From CAZXFA01 sp964640085 (GTDB lineage Bacteria; Actinomycetota; UBA4738; HRBIN12): 64,000 bases of DNA. The translations under genes and the position numbers were made by a program. The notes under the pieces were generated by a model. It was given only the letters and a program-made list of their open reading frames with translations, searched no databases and was not told the DNA's origin. The stretch is from positions 62,001 through 126,000 of the forward strand of contig CAZXFA010000001.1 in NCBI GenBank assembly GCA_964640085.1, written 5' to 3'. Each line of letters starts with the position of its first letter. The first letter of the stretch is position 1. Shown piece after piece: positions 6,732-15,515 of the stretch.

Positions 6732-9017
6732 TTACCCGGGGAGCAACCGCAGGGACCGCAGGGCCGCCGCCTCGACCGCCGGTCGGGTGAGTGGCGCCGG
6801 CCGGAGCTCACCGCCGACCCACAGCGGAGCCTGGTCGTTCCAGTGATCGGAGGCGGGATCGCCCGACTGGCCGGTCGGGAGCACCGCCATCGTCCGATCC
6901 TGGTCGGACAGGTCGGCCACGGTCCGCCAGCTCGGGACGACCACCGCCTCGAACCCCTCCCGTCCGTCGAAGGCAGCCTGGAGCACCGTCTGTTCGTCGC
7001 CCCCCAGCTCGTGCTCGGCCGCGACGAACACCTCGTCGAGCCCGGGCATCCGGGCGAGCGGGTGGGCGAAGCGGACGTGGTGCAGCGCCCCCCACCGCCA
7101 CGCCGAGCGGTCTGGTCCCAGCCGTTCTTCGAGCCCGGCAAGGGCGTCGTCGAGCGCGTGGAGCAGCAGCTCGTCCCATGTGCGGAACGGTGACCACCCC
7201 GGCGGGTCGTCCTGCAGGAGGGTCGGGAGCGCGAGGCAAGTGAACGCCTCACGCCACACGAGGTATCGGTCGCGGATCTCAGGATCGCCGAACAGCCTGG
7301 GGCCGATCGCCGAGAGCCAGGCTTGGTACAGGGCGGCGGGAAGCGAGCCGACCGCCAGATCGCCGTCCCAGCCCCGGAGCTCGCCGAGCGCCCACCGGCC
7401 TCCCTCGCTCTGGGGCTCGACCCGGATGAGCCGGGGCAGGAGCGCGCGTGCCGGCAGCGAGACGGTGTCGGTCTGGATGTGCGCCATGTCCTCGGGCGTC
7501 AGGGCGTCCTCGGCCTCGAGCAGCTCCAGGATCCGCCGGGCGCGGAAGGCCGTGTGGAAGTCGCGCCCGATCAGGTAGGGATAGGAGGCCTCGTGCATCC
7601 GATGGTTCGCCGTGATCAGGTAGTCACGCTCGGGGTCCTTGGACCAGGGCAGCTCGTCGTACGGCACGAAGCCGTCCCAGTCGTGCGCGGAGTTCCAGCC
7701 CGGGACCGGAACCGTTCCATCGCCAGCCCGTCGGATCGGGTACCGACCGGTGCACTGGTACCCGATGGTCCCCTCCACGTCCGCGTAGACGATGTTCTGG
7801 CCCGGACAGGAGAGCCCTCGCAGGGCCTCCCGGAAGGCCTCGAAGCTGGAGGCTCGGACGACCTCGACCAGGGTCCAGGGCTCGAGCAGGCCGTCGGCCG
7901 CCGTCCAGCGCAGCGCGAACGTTCCTTCGAGCGAGGCGAACTCGCTCCCGGCGAGGTCGACCGCCACCGACTCCAGGATGGGTCCGTGTCGGGTCTCTCG
8001 CACCTCGAGCGGCACGGTTGAACCGCCGCGGACGCCGATCTCCTCGTGCCGGACGGCGAGCGGCTCCCACCGCCCGTCGCGCTCGGCGGCGGTCCCGTCG
8101 GCGCTCAACCGCTCGCGGTAGAGGTCCTGGACGTCGCCGCTCACGTTCGTGATCCCCCAGGCGTGGTGTGGCGTGCGGCCGATCAGGATCCCGGGCGAGA
8201 ACGGGAAGGCAACCCCGCGAGCCTCGAAGTCCCCCGCACGGAGATGGAGCTCGTACCACGCGATGGGCTGCTGGGTCAGCAGGTGCGGGTCGTTGGCCAG
8301 CAGGGGCCGGCCGCTCGCGGTCCGCGACCCGGACACGACCCAGGCGTTCGAGCCCTGGCCACGGGCGCGGGGCAGCGCGTCCAGCAGCCGGCCGCCGAGC
8401 GCGCCTGCGGCGAGCTCTGGTGGATCGTCGGGGAGGGGTGGCAGGAGCGCCGACGTCGCTTCGGCACCAAGCCGGTCGGACAGGAGCCCCCGGAGGAGCT
8501 CGTGGTCCCAGTTGCCCGAGAGTCCCCAGGCCGCATAGGCGAATGCCGCGGCCCACCCATCGAGCTCGTCGGGCAGCTCGGGGGTCGCGGCGAGGATCGC
8601 GTACTCCACCGGCGGGGCCGGCATCGCGGCGATCCAGGCGTGGACGCCCGCCACGAACCGCGACGCCATGCCGAGGGATCGCTCGTGCCATCGTTCGACC
8701 TCCCGTGCTCCGATACGCCCGAAGCCCACGGTGCGCGCGAAGCGATCGGCCGGCAGGGTGAGGTCGCCGAACAGCTCCGAGAGCCGGCCGCTCGATGCCC
8801 GGAGGATCAGGTCGATCTGGAACAGGCGCTCCGAGGCGGTCACGAAGCCCTGGGCGAACCACAGGTCATCCAGCGAGGCCGCGGACACGTACGGGATGCC
8901 CCAGCGGTCCCGGAGAACCTCCACGGGCGCGGCGAGTCCGGGAACCGCGAGCTCACCCTCGACGGGTGGGAGCGCCGCCGAAGCGGCCGCCAGCACCTCC
9001 TCGCCCCAGCCGCCCAC
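6732..9017 (-). CDS. Penicillin acylase family protein (Ntn hydrolase)
   Basis: The 761-residue enzyme belongs to the penicillin/acyl-homoserine-lactone acylase family of self-cleaving amidases. The N-terminal part has the family motif VEVLRDRWGIPYVSA, then DLWFAQGFVTASERLFQID. The beta-chain nucleophile is in GQGSNAWVVSG, with Ser about residue 223 becoming the new N-terminus after autocleavage. LLANDPHL and ITNVSGDVQDLY also match. I chose the GTG at 9017 because TAGGCT lies 7 nt upstream. The in-frame extension to 9188 is Arg-rich shadow sequence and would overlap the divergent ligase gene. With this start there is no signal peptide, unusual for a family that is mostly exported. The substrate is unknown; amide-linked acyl groups are the usual targets. 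Confidence 0.88.
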   Translation of the reverse strand: MGGWGEEVLAAASAALPPVEGELAVPGLAAPVEVLRDRWGIPYVSAASLDDLWFAQGFVTASERLFQIDLILRASSGRLSELFGDLTLPADRFARTVGFGRIGAREVERWHERSLGMASRFVAGVHAWIAAMPAPPVEYAILAATPELPDELDGWAAAFAYAAWGLSGNWDHELLRGLLSDRLGAEATSALLPPLPDDPPELAAGALGGRLLDALPRARGQGSNAWVVSGSRTASGRPLLANDPHLLTQQPIAWYELHLRAGDFEARGVAFPFSPGILIGRTPHHAWGITNVSGDVQDLYRERLSADGTAAERDGRWEPLAVRHEEIGVRGGSTVPLEVRETRHGPILESVAVDLAGSEFASLEGTFALRWTAADGLLEPWTLVEVVRASSFEAFREALRGLSCPGQNIVYADVEGTIGYQCTGRYPIRRAGDGTVPVPGWNSAHDWDGFVPYDELPWSKDPERDYLITANHRMHEASYPYLIGRDFHTAFRARRILELLEAEDALTPEDMAHIQTDTVSLPARALLPRLIRVEPQSEGGRWALGELRGWDGDLAVGSLPAALYQAWLSAIGPRLFGDPEIRDRYLVWREAFTCLALPTLLQDDPPGWSPFRTWDELLLHALDDALAGLEERLGPDRSAWRWGALHHVRFAHPLARMPGLDEVFVAAEHELGGDEQTVLQAAFDGREGFEAVVVPSWRTVADLSDQDRTMAVLPTGQSGDPASDHWNDQAPLWVGGELRPAPLTRPAVEAAALRSLRLLPG

Positions 9018-9024
9018 GGCCGGC

Positions 9025-9030
9025 AGCCTA
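9025..9030 (-). promoter_or_regulatory. Probable -10 box (TAGGCT) of the acylase gene
   Basis: On the minus strand TAGGCT is followed after 7 nt by the GTG at 9017, with no ribosome binding site. This is the evidence used for the acylase start. Confidence 0.5.
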
Positions 9031-9082
9031 CCGCGGAACCGGCTTGAGCCCGCGCCGTCCGGCCTGGGATGATGCCCCCGCC

Positions 9083-10810
9083 ATGACCGAGCACCGGCCC
9101 TGGTTCGGGAGCTACCCGCCCGAGGTCTCGCGGACCCTCGAGCCGTACCCCGACATGTCGCTGTTCGGCCTCCTCGAGTCGTCCGCACGCAAGCACCCAG
9201 ATGCCACGGCCATCCGATGGTTCGGCCGGACGATCCGGTTCGCGGACCTGCTGCGGGAGACCGAGCGGTGCTCGGCCGCCCTGGCCGGGCTGGGCGTGCG
9301 GCCCGGGGATCGGATTGCCCTGATCATGCCCAACTGTCCTCAGTACGTGATCGCGTACTACGCGGCGGCGCGCCTCGGCGCGGTCGCCGTAGGCAACAAC
9401 CCCCTGTACACCAAGCGGGAGATGGAGCATCAGCTCCGCGACTACGGCCCGAAGGTCGTGATCGTGCTCGACCTGCTGTACCGGGACTTCGCGAGCCTGT
9501 TCCCCTCGCTTGGGGTGGAGCACGTGGTTGTGGCCGGACTGCAGGAGTACATGCCGTTCCCGAAGAAGCAGCTCGCGCAGGCGCTCCGTTTCAAGAAGAT
9601 GCAGCGTGAGCAGGGCAAGCCCTGGCCCCCGGTGCCCTCGGGCGCGCCCGTCCGGCGGTGGAAGACCTGGGTGCGCGGTGCGGGGCCCGTCCCGGTCGCG
9701 GCCCACGTGGACCCCGGCCGGGAGGCCGCGGCGTTCGTGTACACGGGTGGCACCACCGGCGTGAGCAAGGGGGCCATGATCTCCCACCGCAACCTGGTGG
9801 CCAACGCGATGCAGGGCGCCGCGTACCTCGGGCTGCGCGAGGGGGAGGAGGGGTTGCTGGGGTCGCTCCCGTTCTTCCACTCCTTCGGCATGCTGGTGAT
9901 GAATGTCGCGATCCTCGTCGCGGGGAAGCTGATCCCGATCCCGAACCCGCGGGACCTGCACCTGGTGTTGGAGGAGATCCACAACGAGAAGCCGACCTTC
10001 GTCCCGGGCGTCCCCAGGCTGTTCACCTCCCTGAACGAATCGCCGCTGGTGGCCAAGTACGACCTGCGGTCGGTCCGGGCCTGCATCTCGGGGGGGGCGC
10101 CGCTGCCCACGGCCGTGGCCACGCGGTTCGCGGAGATCACGGGTGGCGCCACCCTGGTCGAGGGCTACGGGCTCACCGAGGCCTCGCCCGTCACCCATGC
10201 GAACCCGCTCCACGGGGAGCGCCGCGCGGGCTCGATCGGGCTGCCTGTCCCCGACACCGACTGCAAGATCGTCGACCTGGAGAATCCCGACCGCCAGGTG
10301 GGGCCGGGCGAGCGGGGGGAGCTGTGCATCCGCGGTCCCCAGGTGATGCTCGGCTACTGGAACCGCCCCGAGGAGACCGCGCGGACGGTCATCAACGGAT
10401 GGCTCCACACGGGGGACGTCGCCGTTATGGACCCCGACGGGTACTTTCGGATCGTGGATCGCCTGAAGGAGCTCGTCATCGTGTCCGGGTTCAACGTGTA
10501 TCCGAACGAGGTCGAGGAGGCCCTGTACCACCATCCGAAGATCTCCAAGGCCGCGGTGATCGGGGTCCCGGACGAGCGGACGGGAGAGGCGGTGAAAGCC
10601 TTCATCGTCCTGAAGGAGGGCGAGACGGCCACGGCGGAAGAGATCATGCAATGGGTCCGCGACCCCTCGAACGGCCTCACCGGCTACCGGGTGCCTAAGC
10701 TGATCGAGTTCCGGGAGTCGTTGCCCGAGACGATGATCGGCAAGGTCCTGCGCCGGGTGCTGATGGAGGAGGAGCGCCGGAAGGCGGCGGCGGGCACCTC
10801 CTCCCCGTGA
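9083..10810 (+). CDS. Long-chain fatty acid-CoA ligase (AMP-forming)
   Basis: The 575-residue ANL-superfamily enzyme activates a carboxylic acid with ATP and transfers it to CoA. Motifs in order are the P-loop-like YTGGTTGVSKGAM (about 219-231), the aryl/acyl pocket motif EGYGLTEASP, the hinge TGDVAVMDPDGYFRIVDRLKELV, and the catalytic Lys region ETMIGKVLRR near the end. The N-terminus PWFGSYPPEVSRTLEPYP is typical of FadD-type ligases. The ATG at 9083 sits within 70 nt of the divergent acylase start. The last codons overlap the following acetyltransferase gene by 4 nt, so ligase, GNAT and HAD genes form one operon. Chain-length specificity is not readable. Confidence 0.92.
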   Translation: MTEHRPWFGSYPPEVSRTLEPYPDMSLFGLLESSARKHPDATAIRWFGRTIRFADLLRETERCSAALAGLGVRPGDRIALIMPNCPQYVIAYYAAARLGAVAVGNNPLYTKREMEHQLRDYGPKVVIVLDLLYRDFASLFPSLGVEHVVVAGLQEYMPFPKKQLAQALRFKKMQREQGKPWPPVPSGAPVRRWKTWVRGAGPVPVAAHVDPGREAAAFVYTGGTTGVSKGAMISHRNLVANAMQGAAYLGLREGEEGLLGSLPFFHSFGMLVMNVAILVAGKLIPIPNPRDLHLVLEEIHNEKPTFVPGVPRLFTSLNESPLVAKYDLRSVRACISGGAPLPTAVATRFAEITGGATLVEGYGLTEASPVTHANPLHGERRAGSIGLPVPDTDCKIVDLENPDRQVGPGERGELCIRGPQVMLGYWNRPEETARTVINGWLHTGDVAVMDPDGYFRIVDRLKELVIVSGFNVYPNEVEEALYHHPKISKAAVIGVPDERTGEAVKAFIVLKEGETATAEEIMQWVRDPSNGLTGYRVPKLIEFRESLPETMIGKVLRRVLMEEERRKAAAGTSSP

Positions 10811-11349
10811 GCCCACTGCCCGCCGACCTCGGGGACGGCGCGATCCTCCGCCGCCTGCGGATGGACGACATCCAGGCGCTCTGGGGAGCCGTCGAGTCCG
10901 AGCGCGCGCGCGTCGGTGCCTGGATGCCCTGGGTCGAGGTGACACGCACGATCGAGGAGGAGCGCGGCTGGCTCGAACGCGTGGTCGCGGACGAGCGTGG
11001 TCTCGAGGGATGTGGGGTGTTCCTGGGCGAGGAGTATCTCGGTGGGGTGGGGCTCATGCCGGACGCGTGGGGCATCGTCGGGGAGATCGGGTACTGGATC
11101 CGCTCCGACTTCGAGGGGCGGGGGTTCGTGACGCGGGCGGTCCGTGCGCTCATCGACATCGGGTTCGGGGAGCTTCGCCTGCACCGCATCGTGATCCGTG
11201 CCGGGGTGGACAACGCCCGGAGCCGGGCGATCCCCGAACGCCTCGGGTTCTCGCGGGAGGGGATCGCCCGCGAGGAGGGGCGCGGCTCGGGCGGCTTCTA
11301 CGACCTCGTGGTGTACGGGCTCTTGGAGAAGGAGTGGCCTCGCGCGTGA
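10807..11349 (+). CDS. GNAT acetyltransferase (RimJ/RimL type)
   Basis: The 180-residue protein has the RimJ/RimL N-acetyltransferase pattern: ILRRLRMDDIQALW near the start, then the acetyl-CoA-binding region IGYWIRSDFEGRGFVTRAVRALI, then the RIVIRAGVDNARSRAIPERLGFSREG signature of this subgroup. Such enzymes acetylate N-termini of proteins such as ribosomal proteins, or small amines. The GTG start overlaps the ligase stop (GTGA) and the stop overlaps the HAD start, so it is translationally coupled on both sides. The target is unknown. Confidence 0.85.
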   Translation: MSPLPADLGDGAILRRLRMDDIQALWGAVESERARVGAWMPWVEVTRTIEEERGWLERVVADERGLEGCGVFLGEEYLGGVGLMPDAWGIVGEIGYWIRSDFEGRGFVTRAVRALIDIGFGELRLHRIVIRAGVDNARSRAIPERLGFSREGIAREEGRGSGGFYDLVVYGLLEKEWPRA

Positions 11350-12056
11350 TCGGGGCCGTGATCTTCGACCTGTTCGGGACGCTCGTCCACGAGTTCCCTC
11401 GCGCGGACTGGGAGGCCTGGCTCGAGGTGAGCGCGGCCGCGATGGAGGCCGACCCGGAACGGTTCCGGCGAGCCTGGGAGGCCACGGCGGTCGAACGCCA
11501 GACGGGCGGGCTGGGGGACATCGAGGAGAACCTGCGGACGGTGGCCGCCCGGGCGGGTGCCTGGCCGACCGGTTCCCAGATCGCGGAGGCGCTGGAGGCT
11601 CGCGCCGCCCTGTACCGGAAGTGGTTCGTCCCCCGGCCCGGCGCCGGTGAGGTGTTGGCGGAGCTCCGCCGCCGTCCGGTGCCCACCGCGTTGATCAGCA
11701 TGTGCGCCCCCGACACCCCGCCGCTGTGGCTGGCCTCGCCGCTTGCCGGGAGCGTCGATGTCGAGGTCTTCTCCTCCGAGGTCGGCCTGCGCAAGCCCGA
11801 TCCGGCGATCTACCACCTGGCGTGCGAGCGGCTGCGCGTCGAGCCTGCGGACTGCCTGTACGTCGGGGACGGGAGCTACGGTGAGCTCACCGGCGCGGCC
11901 GCGGTCGGGATGCGAGCGGTGCTGCTCCGGGACCCGGCGGAGGCGGAGACCCCAGCGCTGCGCCCGCACCCGGATCCCTGGGAGGGGGAGCGGATCGAGC
12001 ATCTGCGCGAGGTGCTCGCGATCCTGGACGAAGGGGACGCGGCGCGCATGGCCTGA
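11346..12056 (+). CDS. HAD family hydrolase
   Basis: The 236-residue protein has the HAD motifs. Motif I is VIFDLFGTLVHE, with the nucleophile Asp at about residue 8 and a Leu in place of the usual second Asp. Motif II is the Ser in TALISMC, motif III the Lys in GLRKPDPAIY, and motif IV is YVGDGSYGEL. DxFGTL variants occur in haloacid dehalogenase-like and sugar-phosphatase subgroups, so phosphatase activity is likely but not proven. The GTG at 11346 overlaps the GNAT stop. It is the last gene of the three-gene ligase operon. Confidence 0.85.
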   Translation: MIGAVIFDLFGTLVHEFPRADWEAWLEVSAAAMEADPERFRRAWEATAVERQTGGLGDIEENLRTVAARAGAWPTGSQIAEALEARAALYRKWFVPRPGAGEVLAELRRRPVPTALISMCAPDTPPLWLASPLAGSVDVEVFSSEVGLRKPDPAIYHLACERLRVEPADCLYVGDGSYGELTGAAAVGMRAVLLRDPAEAETPALRPHPDPWEGERIEHLREVLAILDEGDAARMA

Positions 12057-12070
12057 CGGCCTTCTACCCG

Positions 12071-12931
12071 TTACGGAAGGACGTCCACTGCTCGCGCGGC
12101 CTCCAGCGCTCGCTCATGCTCGTCCCCGGCGAGCCCGCGGAGGGGGGCACGGACATCAGGCCCTACGGGAACGCCGCGGGCGCGGAGGATGGCCTTCAGG
12201 GCGGCGAGGAACGGCACCGCGCCGAGCAGACGGCGGAGGGTCACCACGTGCTCGTGGGCCTCCTCGCTCCGCCGGTGCACGAGATCGGTCACGATCTCGG
12301 GGAACGCGGTGGCCAGAGCGCTCACCGTCCCGACCGCACCGTGCTCGAACCCCTCCAGGGTGAGCGGCTCCGAACCCACGAACAGATCCAGGCCCTCGAC
12401 CAGGTATGGCTCGACCGCGCTCCACGGCGTGTCGGAGACCTTCATCCCGACCAGGTTCGGGGACGCCTCGTGGAGGCGCCCGACGACCTCGACCGGGATC
12501 GGGTACCCCGAACGGCCGGCGAACTCGTAGACGTAGAACGGCAGGGGATCGGCGGCGGCCGCCGCGGAACGCAGATGCACGAACAGCTCCTCGGCGTCGA
12601 GCGGGAAGTAGGGGGGAGCGATCACCGCGACCGCGTCGGCGCCGACCTCCCTCGCGTGGGCCGCGAGGGCCATCGTGGCGGCGGTGGTCTGCGCTCCGGC
12701 GTGAACGGCGATCGCGAACCCGTCCGGGCGGCTCGCCATGTACGCGTCCACCACTCGCCGGCGCTCGTCCACCGAGAGCAGGATCCCCTCACCGGTCGTG
12801 CCGCAGGCCAGCACGCCCTGGATGCCGCCGTCGGCCAAGAAGCGCGCGAGGGGGCCGATCGCCGCCTCGTCGATGGCCTCGCCACCCTCGGCGAGCGGTG
12901 TCACCGCCGCGGCGATCGCGCCCTTCAGCAC
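12071..12931 (-). CDS. Dihydrodipicolinate synthase / N-acetylneuraminate lyase family protein
   Basis: The 286-residue TIM-barrel aldolase has the family GVLACGTTGEG loop, YVYEF with the conserved Tyr, and the Schiff-base lysine in NLVGMKVSD. The family includes DapA (lysine/diaminopimelate synthesis), sialate lyase and 2-keto-3-deoxy-sugar aldolases. The flanking PfpI-like gene does not decide between them, and no lysine genes are nearby. I chose the GTG at 12931, which follows the PfpI-like stop by 1 nt and gives the canonical LKGAIAAAVTPL start. An upstream in-frame start at 12988 would overlap that gene. Confidence 0.82.
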   Translation of the reverse strand: MLKGAIAAAVTPLAEGGEAIDEAAIGPLARFLADGGIQGVLACGTTGEGILLSVDERRRVVDAYMASRPDGFAIAVHAGAQTTAATMALAAHAREVGADAVAVIAPPYFPLDAEELFVHLRSAAAAADPLPFYVYEFAGRSGYPIPVEVVGRLHEASPNLVGMKVSDTPWSAVEPYLVEGLDLFVGSEPLTLEGFEHGAVGTVSALATAFPEIVTDLVHRRSEEAHEHVVTLRRLLGAVPFLAALKAILRARGVPVGPDVRAPLRGLAGDEHERALEAARAVDVLP

Positions 12932-12932
12932 C

Positions 12933-13466
12933 TCAGCCCCGTCCGCCGACCGCGTCGACCAGCTCGCGACAGAAGTCGGGGATGTCATCCACGACTCGGC
13001 CCCAGACCAGGTTCCCGTCGCGGAACGCCGGCTCGTCCACCCAGGTCGCGCCGGCGTTCACCAGGTCGTCCCGGATCCCGAGGCTGCCGGTGGCGCGTGA
13101 CCCCTCCACGATCCCCGCCGAGATCCCGACGAGGCCGGCGTGACAGATGAGCCCCACCACCTTCCCCTGGTCGTGGATCTTCCGGACCAGGTCGGTCACG
13201 GCCGCGGACCGGCGGAGCTTGTCCGGAGCCCAGCCACCGGGGACGACGAGCGCGTCGAACGCGTCGGGCGCCACGTCCCGCGCCGAGACGTCGGTCTCGG
13301 CCTCGAGGCCGTGCTTGCCGCGGCACCGCTTCCCGGCCTCGGTCCCCACGATCGCGACCTCCGCGCCCTCCTCGCGCAGCCGCATCACCGTCACCCAGAA
13401 CTCGAGGTCCTCGAACCCCTCCTCGAGCAGCACGGCGACGCGGCGTTCCCTGAGGCGCTGTTCCAC
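12933..13466 (-). CDS. DJ-1/PfpI family protein
   Basis: The 177-residue protein shows the class I glutaminase-like fold of PfpI/YhbO/DJ-1: VAVLLEEGFEDLEFWV at the start, FDALVVPGGWAPDKLR, then the nucleophile elbow VGLICHAG with Cys-His. It has the WVDEPAFRDGNLVWGR C-terminal segment typical of PfpI. Members have been described as intracellular proteases, deglycases or chaperones, and the real activity is disputed. A GTG start at 13466 follows a GGAGGTGGG ribosome binding site. It is one nt upstream of the DHDPS-like gene and translationally coupled to it. Confidence 0.88.
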   Translation of the reverse strand: MEQRLRERRVAVLLEEGFEDLEFWVTVMRLREEGAEVAIVGTEAGKRCRGKHGLEAETDVSARDVAPDAFDALVVPGGWAPDKLRRSAAVTDLVRKIHDQGKVVGLICHAGLVGISAGIVEGSRATGSLGIRDDLVNAGATWVDEPAFRDGNLVWGRVVDDIPDFCRELVDAVGGRG

Positions 13467-13695
13467 CGACCCACCTCCGGCTCACGACTCTAGCAAGACC
13501 GGTTCGTCTCCCGGTGGGTGAGGGAACAGCTCTCGCGGGAGGGACCCGGTCGCCAGGGTGAAGGGGAACCCCCCGGGCGTCTTGGGCCCGAACGGTCGCT
13601 TCTCCGTGATCTTCGACGACGCTCGGTCGAGGCGCTGGCCTGACCGCTCTCCGGGAGTTGGGTTTGGCTTCGGCCTGGCGGGGTAGGCGACCGGT

Positions 13696-13962
13696 ATGGA
13701 CCTAGAGACCGGCGAGGGTCTGAAGTGCCCCGTTTGTGGCGAAGGCGTGCTGTCCGACGTCGCCTACGCGAACCGCGTGATGAGCAGCTTCGCCCCGCAC
13801 CAGGATGCGGACGCTCGCGAGGTCCGCCGGTATTCCTGCGGCCACGAGTGGGTCGGCGCCGCCCTCGGGACGGTGGCGTCCGAGGAAGTCACCGTGGAGC
13901 GCCGCGCTTCGGAGGACACGGTGGAGCCGGTCGACGGCGAGGACGCCGAAGGCCACGGCTGA
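13696..13962 (+). CDS. Small putative zinc-ribbon protein, unknown function
   Basis: The 88-residue product has CPVCGEG at residues 11-17 and a later SCGHEW, giving three cysteines and a histidine that could bind one zinc. The C-terminal third is acidic and looks disordered. No family is recognised. The ATG at 13696 has no clear ribosome binding site. It converges with hisG (7 nt between stops). The 229 bp upstream contain no confident gene. It might act as a nucleic-acid-binding or regulatory protein, but that is speculation. Confidence 0.5.
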   Translation: MDLETGEGLKCPVCGEGVLSDVAYANRVMSSFAPHQDADAREVRRYSCGHEWVGAALGTVASEEVTVERRASEDTVEPVDGEDAEGHG

Positions 13963-13968
13963 CCACCG

Positions 13969-14844
13969 TCAGGGGACGATCTTCGAGATCGGCAGCTCGA
14001 GGATGTCGGTGGCGCCCTTCGCCTTGAGCAGCGGGATCAGCAGGTTGACCTGCGACTTGTCCACCACGGTCTCCACCGCGTGCCCCCCCTCCTGGAGCGA
14101 GGACACGGTGGGCGACTTCATCGCCGGGAGCACCTCGAGCACCGGGGCCAGGTCCGCGGCCGCGACGTTCAGCTTGATCAGCACCTGCCCCTCGGCCCGG
14201 AGGGCTCCGAGGAGCAGGGTGACGACGTCGTCCATCGCCGCGCGTACGTCCGGGTCGGAGGCCGTCTCCCGGTTGGCGATCAGGACCGGCTCGGAGGTCA
14301 TCAGGGTCTCGATGATCTTCATCCCGTGCGCCCGGAGCGTGCTGCCCGTCTCCGTGACATCCACGATCGCGTCGACGATCTCGGGCACCTTGGCCTCGGT
14401 AGCCCCGAAGGACCACACGACGTGGACGTCGATCCCTAGCTCATCGAAGTAACGCTGGGTGAGGCGCTCGAACTCGGTCGAGATCCTGGATCCGGGCGGC
14501 ATCTCATTGGCGCCGTTCGCCGGGTGGTCGGTCGGGACGGCCAGGACGACCCTGGTGCCGTGCCCGGTGCCGCTCTTGGCGTACGCCAGCGACGTGAGGA
14601 TCTCGATGTCGGCACCGGTCTCCGCCAGCCAGTCCTGCCCGGTGATGCCGATGTCGAAGAGGCCGTCCTGGACGTAGACCGGGATCTCCTGCGGGCGCAG
14701 GAGCGAGACCCGTTCGATCCGGTCGTCGTCGATCCGTCCGTGGTAGTCGCGCTCGGAGCTGCGGATGACGCGCAGGTCGGCGTCCTCGAACAGGCGCAGG
14801 GTCTGCTCCTCGAGCGAGCCTTTCGGGATGACGAGCTTCAGCAT
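13969..14844 (-). CDS. hisG: ATP phosphoribosyltransferase, long form
   Basis: The 291-residue first enzyme of histidine synthesis joins ATP and PRPP to give phosphoribosyl-ATP. The catalytic part runs from LKLVIPKGSLEEQTL, through DIGITGQDWLAE, to the PRPP-binding DAIVDVTETGSTLRAHG. The C-terminal 80 residues are the histidine-binding regulatory domain of the long form, so no HisZ is needed and feedback inhibition is expected. The ATG at 14844 lies 8 nt from a TACACT box, suggesting its own leaderless promoter although it is the last his gene on this strand. It is 209 nt from hisI. Confidence 0.94.
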   Translation of the reverse strand: MLKLVIPKGSLEEQTLRLFEDADLRVIRSSERDYHGRIDDDRIERVSLLRPQEIPVYVQDGLFDIGITGQDWLAETGADIEILTSLAYAKSGTGHGTRVVLAVPTDHPANGANEMPPGSRISTEFERLTQRYFDELGIDVHVVWSFGATEAKVPEIVDAIVDVTETGSTLRAHGMKIIETLMTSEPVLIANRETASDPDVRAAMDDVVTLLLGALRAEGQVLIKLNVAAADLAPVLEVLPAMKSPTVSSLQEGGHAVETVVDKSQVNLLIPLLKAKGATDILELPISKIVP

Positions 14845-14852
14845 GGGCGGCG

Positions 14853-14858
14853 AGTGTA
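14853..14858 (-). promoter_or_regulatory. Probable -10 box (TACACT) of hisG
   Basis: TACACT on the minus strand precedes the hisG ATG by 8 nt, without a ribosome binding site. It suggests that hisG can be transcribed separately from the rest of the his genes. Confidence 0.5.
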
Positions 14859-15053
14859 GCCGGTCACGGATGGACACCGGGTGGGCCAGGGGCGATAGCC
14901 GGGTCCCTCCCCCTCCCGGACGCGGTGATCGCCGACTTCCTGGTGGCGCCCACGCCTCGATGCGTTCCGACCGGATGCCGAGCCGGGGTCGTGGCTTCTA
15001 CCGGGCGTACTTCCGGCGGCTGGAAGTCGTCGCCCCCTCCCGGTCCTGACGCG

Positions 15054-15383
15054 TCACCGCGTGACGGCTCGGAAGAAGCAGGACCGCGCGCCGGTGTGGC
15101 AGGCGGCACCCACCTGGTGCACGCGGACGAGCAGCACGTCGCCGTCGCAGTCGACCCGGATCTCCTCGACGTGCTGCACGTGCCCGCTCGTGTCGCCCTT
15201 GCGCCACAGCTCGCGGCGGGAGCGGCTCCAGAACACGGTGCGCCCCTCCTCGAGCGTTCGCCGCACGGACTCCTCGTTCATCCACGCGACCATGAGGACG
15301 TCGCCGCCCTCCGCTTCCTGGACTACCGCCGGGATCAGGCCCCGGTCGTCGAATCGCAGCTCGTCGATCTCGACGCGCTCCAT
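15054..15383 (-). CDS. hisI: Phosphoribosyl-AMP cyclohydrolase
   Basis: The 109-residue enzyme opens the purine ring of PR-AMP in histidine synthesis. Motifs are DVLMVAWMNEES, FWSRSRRELWRKGDTSGH and the metal-binding DCDGDVLLVRV...ACHTGARSCFF, with the Zn/Mg ligands Asp-Cys-Asp and Cys. It is the single-domain form with no HisE part fused. The ATG at 15383 is overlapped by the stop of a 35-codon open frame lying between hisF and hisI (TGATG), which would couple their translation if that frame is real. hisE is absent from the cluster. Confidence 0.92.
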   Translation of the reverse strand: MERVEIDELRFDDRGLIPAVVQEAEGGDVLMVAWMNEESVRRTLEEGRTVFWSRSRRELWRKGDTSGHVQHVEEIRVDCDGDVLLVRVHQVGAACHTGARSCFFRAVTR

Positions 15384-15515
15384 CAAGCACCTCTTCGAGT
15401 GTGAGGCTCGTTCAGCTCGACCTTCCCGCCGTCCGGATCCGGCACGGGGCCCCGGGCGGCCCGGGGCATGTCCTCGAGGTCGCTGCACACGCGCGTATCG
15501 GTCGGCTTCGCGTGG

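Noticed and set aside
14845..15053. A hisE gene between hisG and hisI.
   Set aside because: No frame in the 209 bp shows the MazG-like motifs of HisE, and the space is shorter than a usual hisE.
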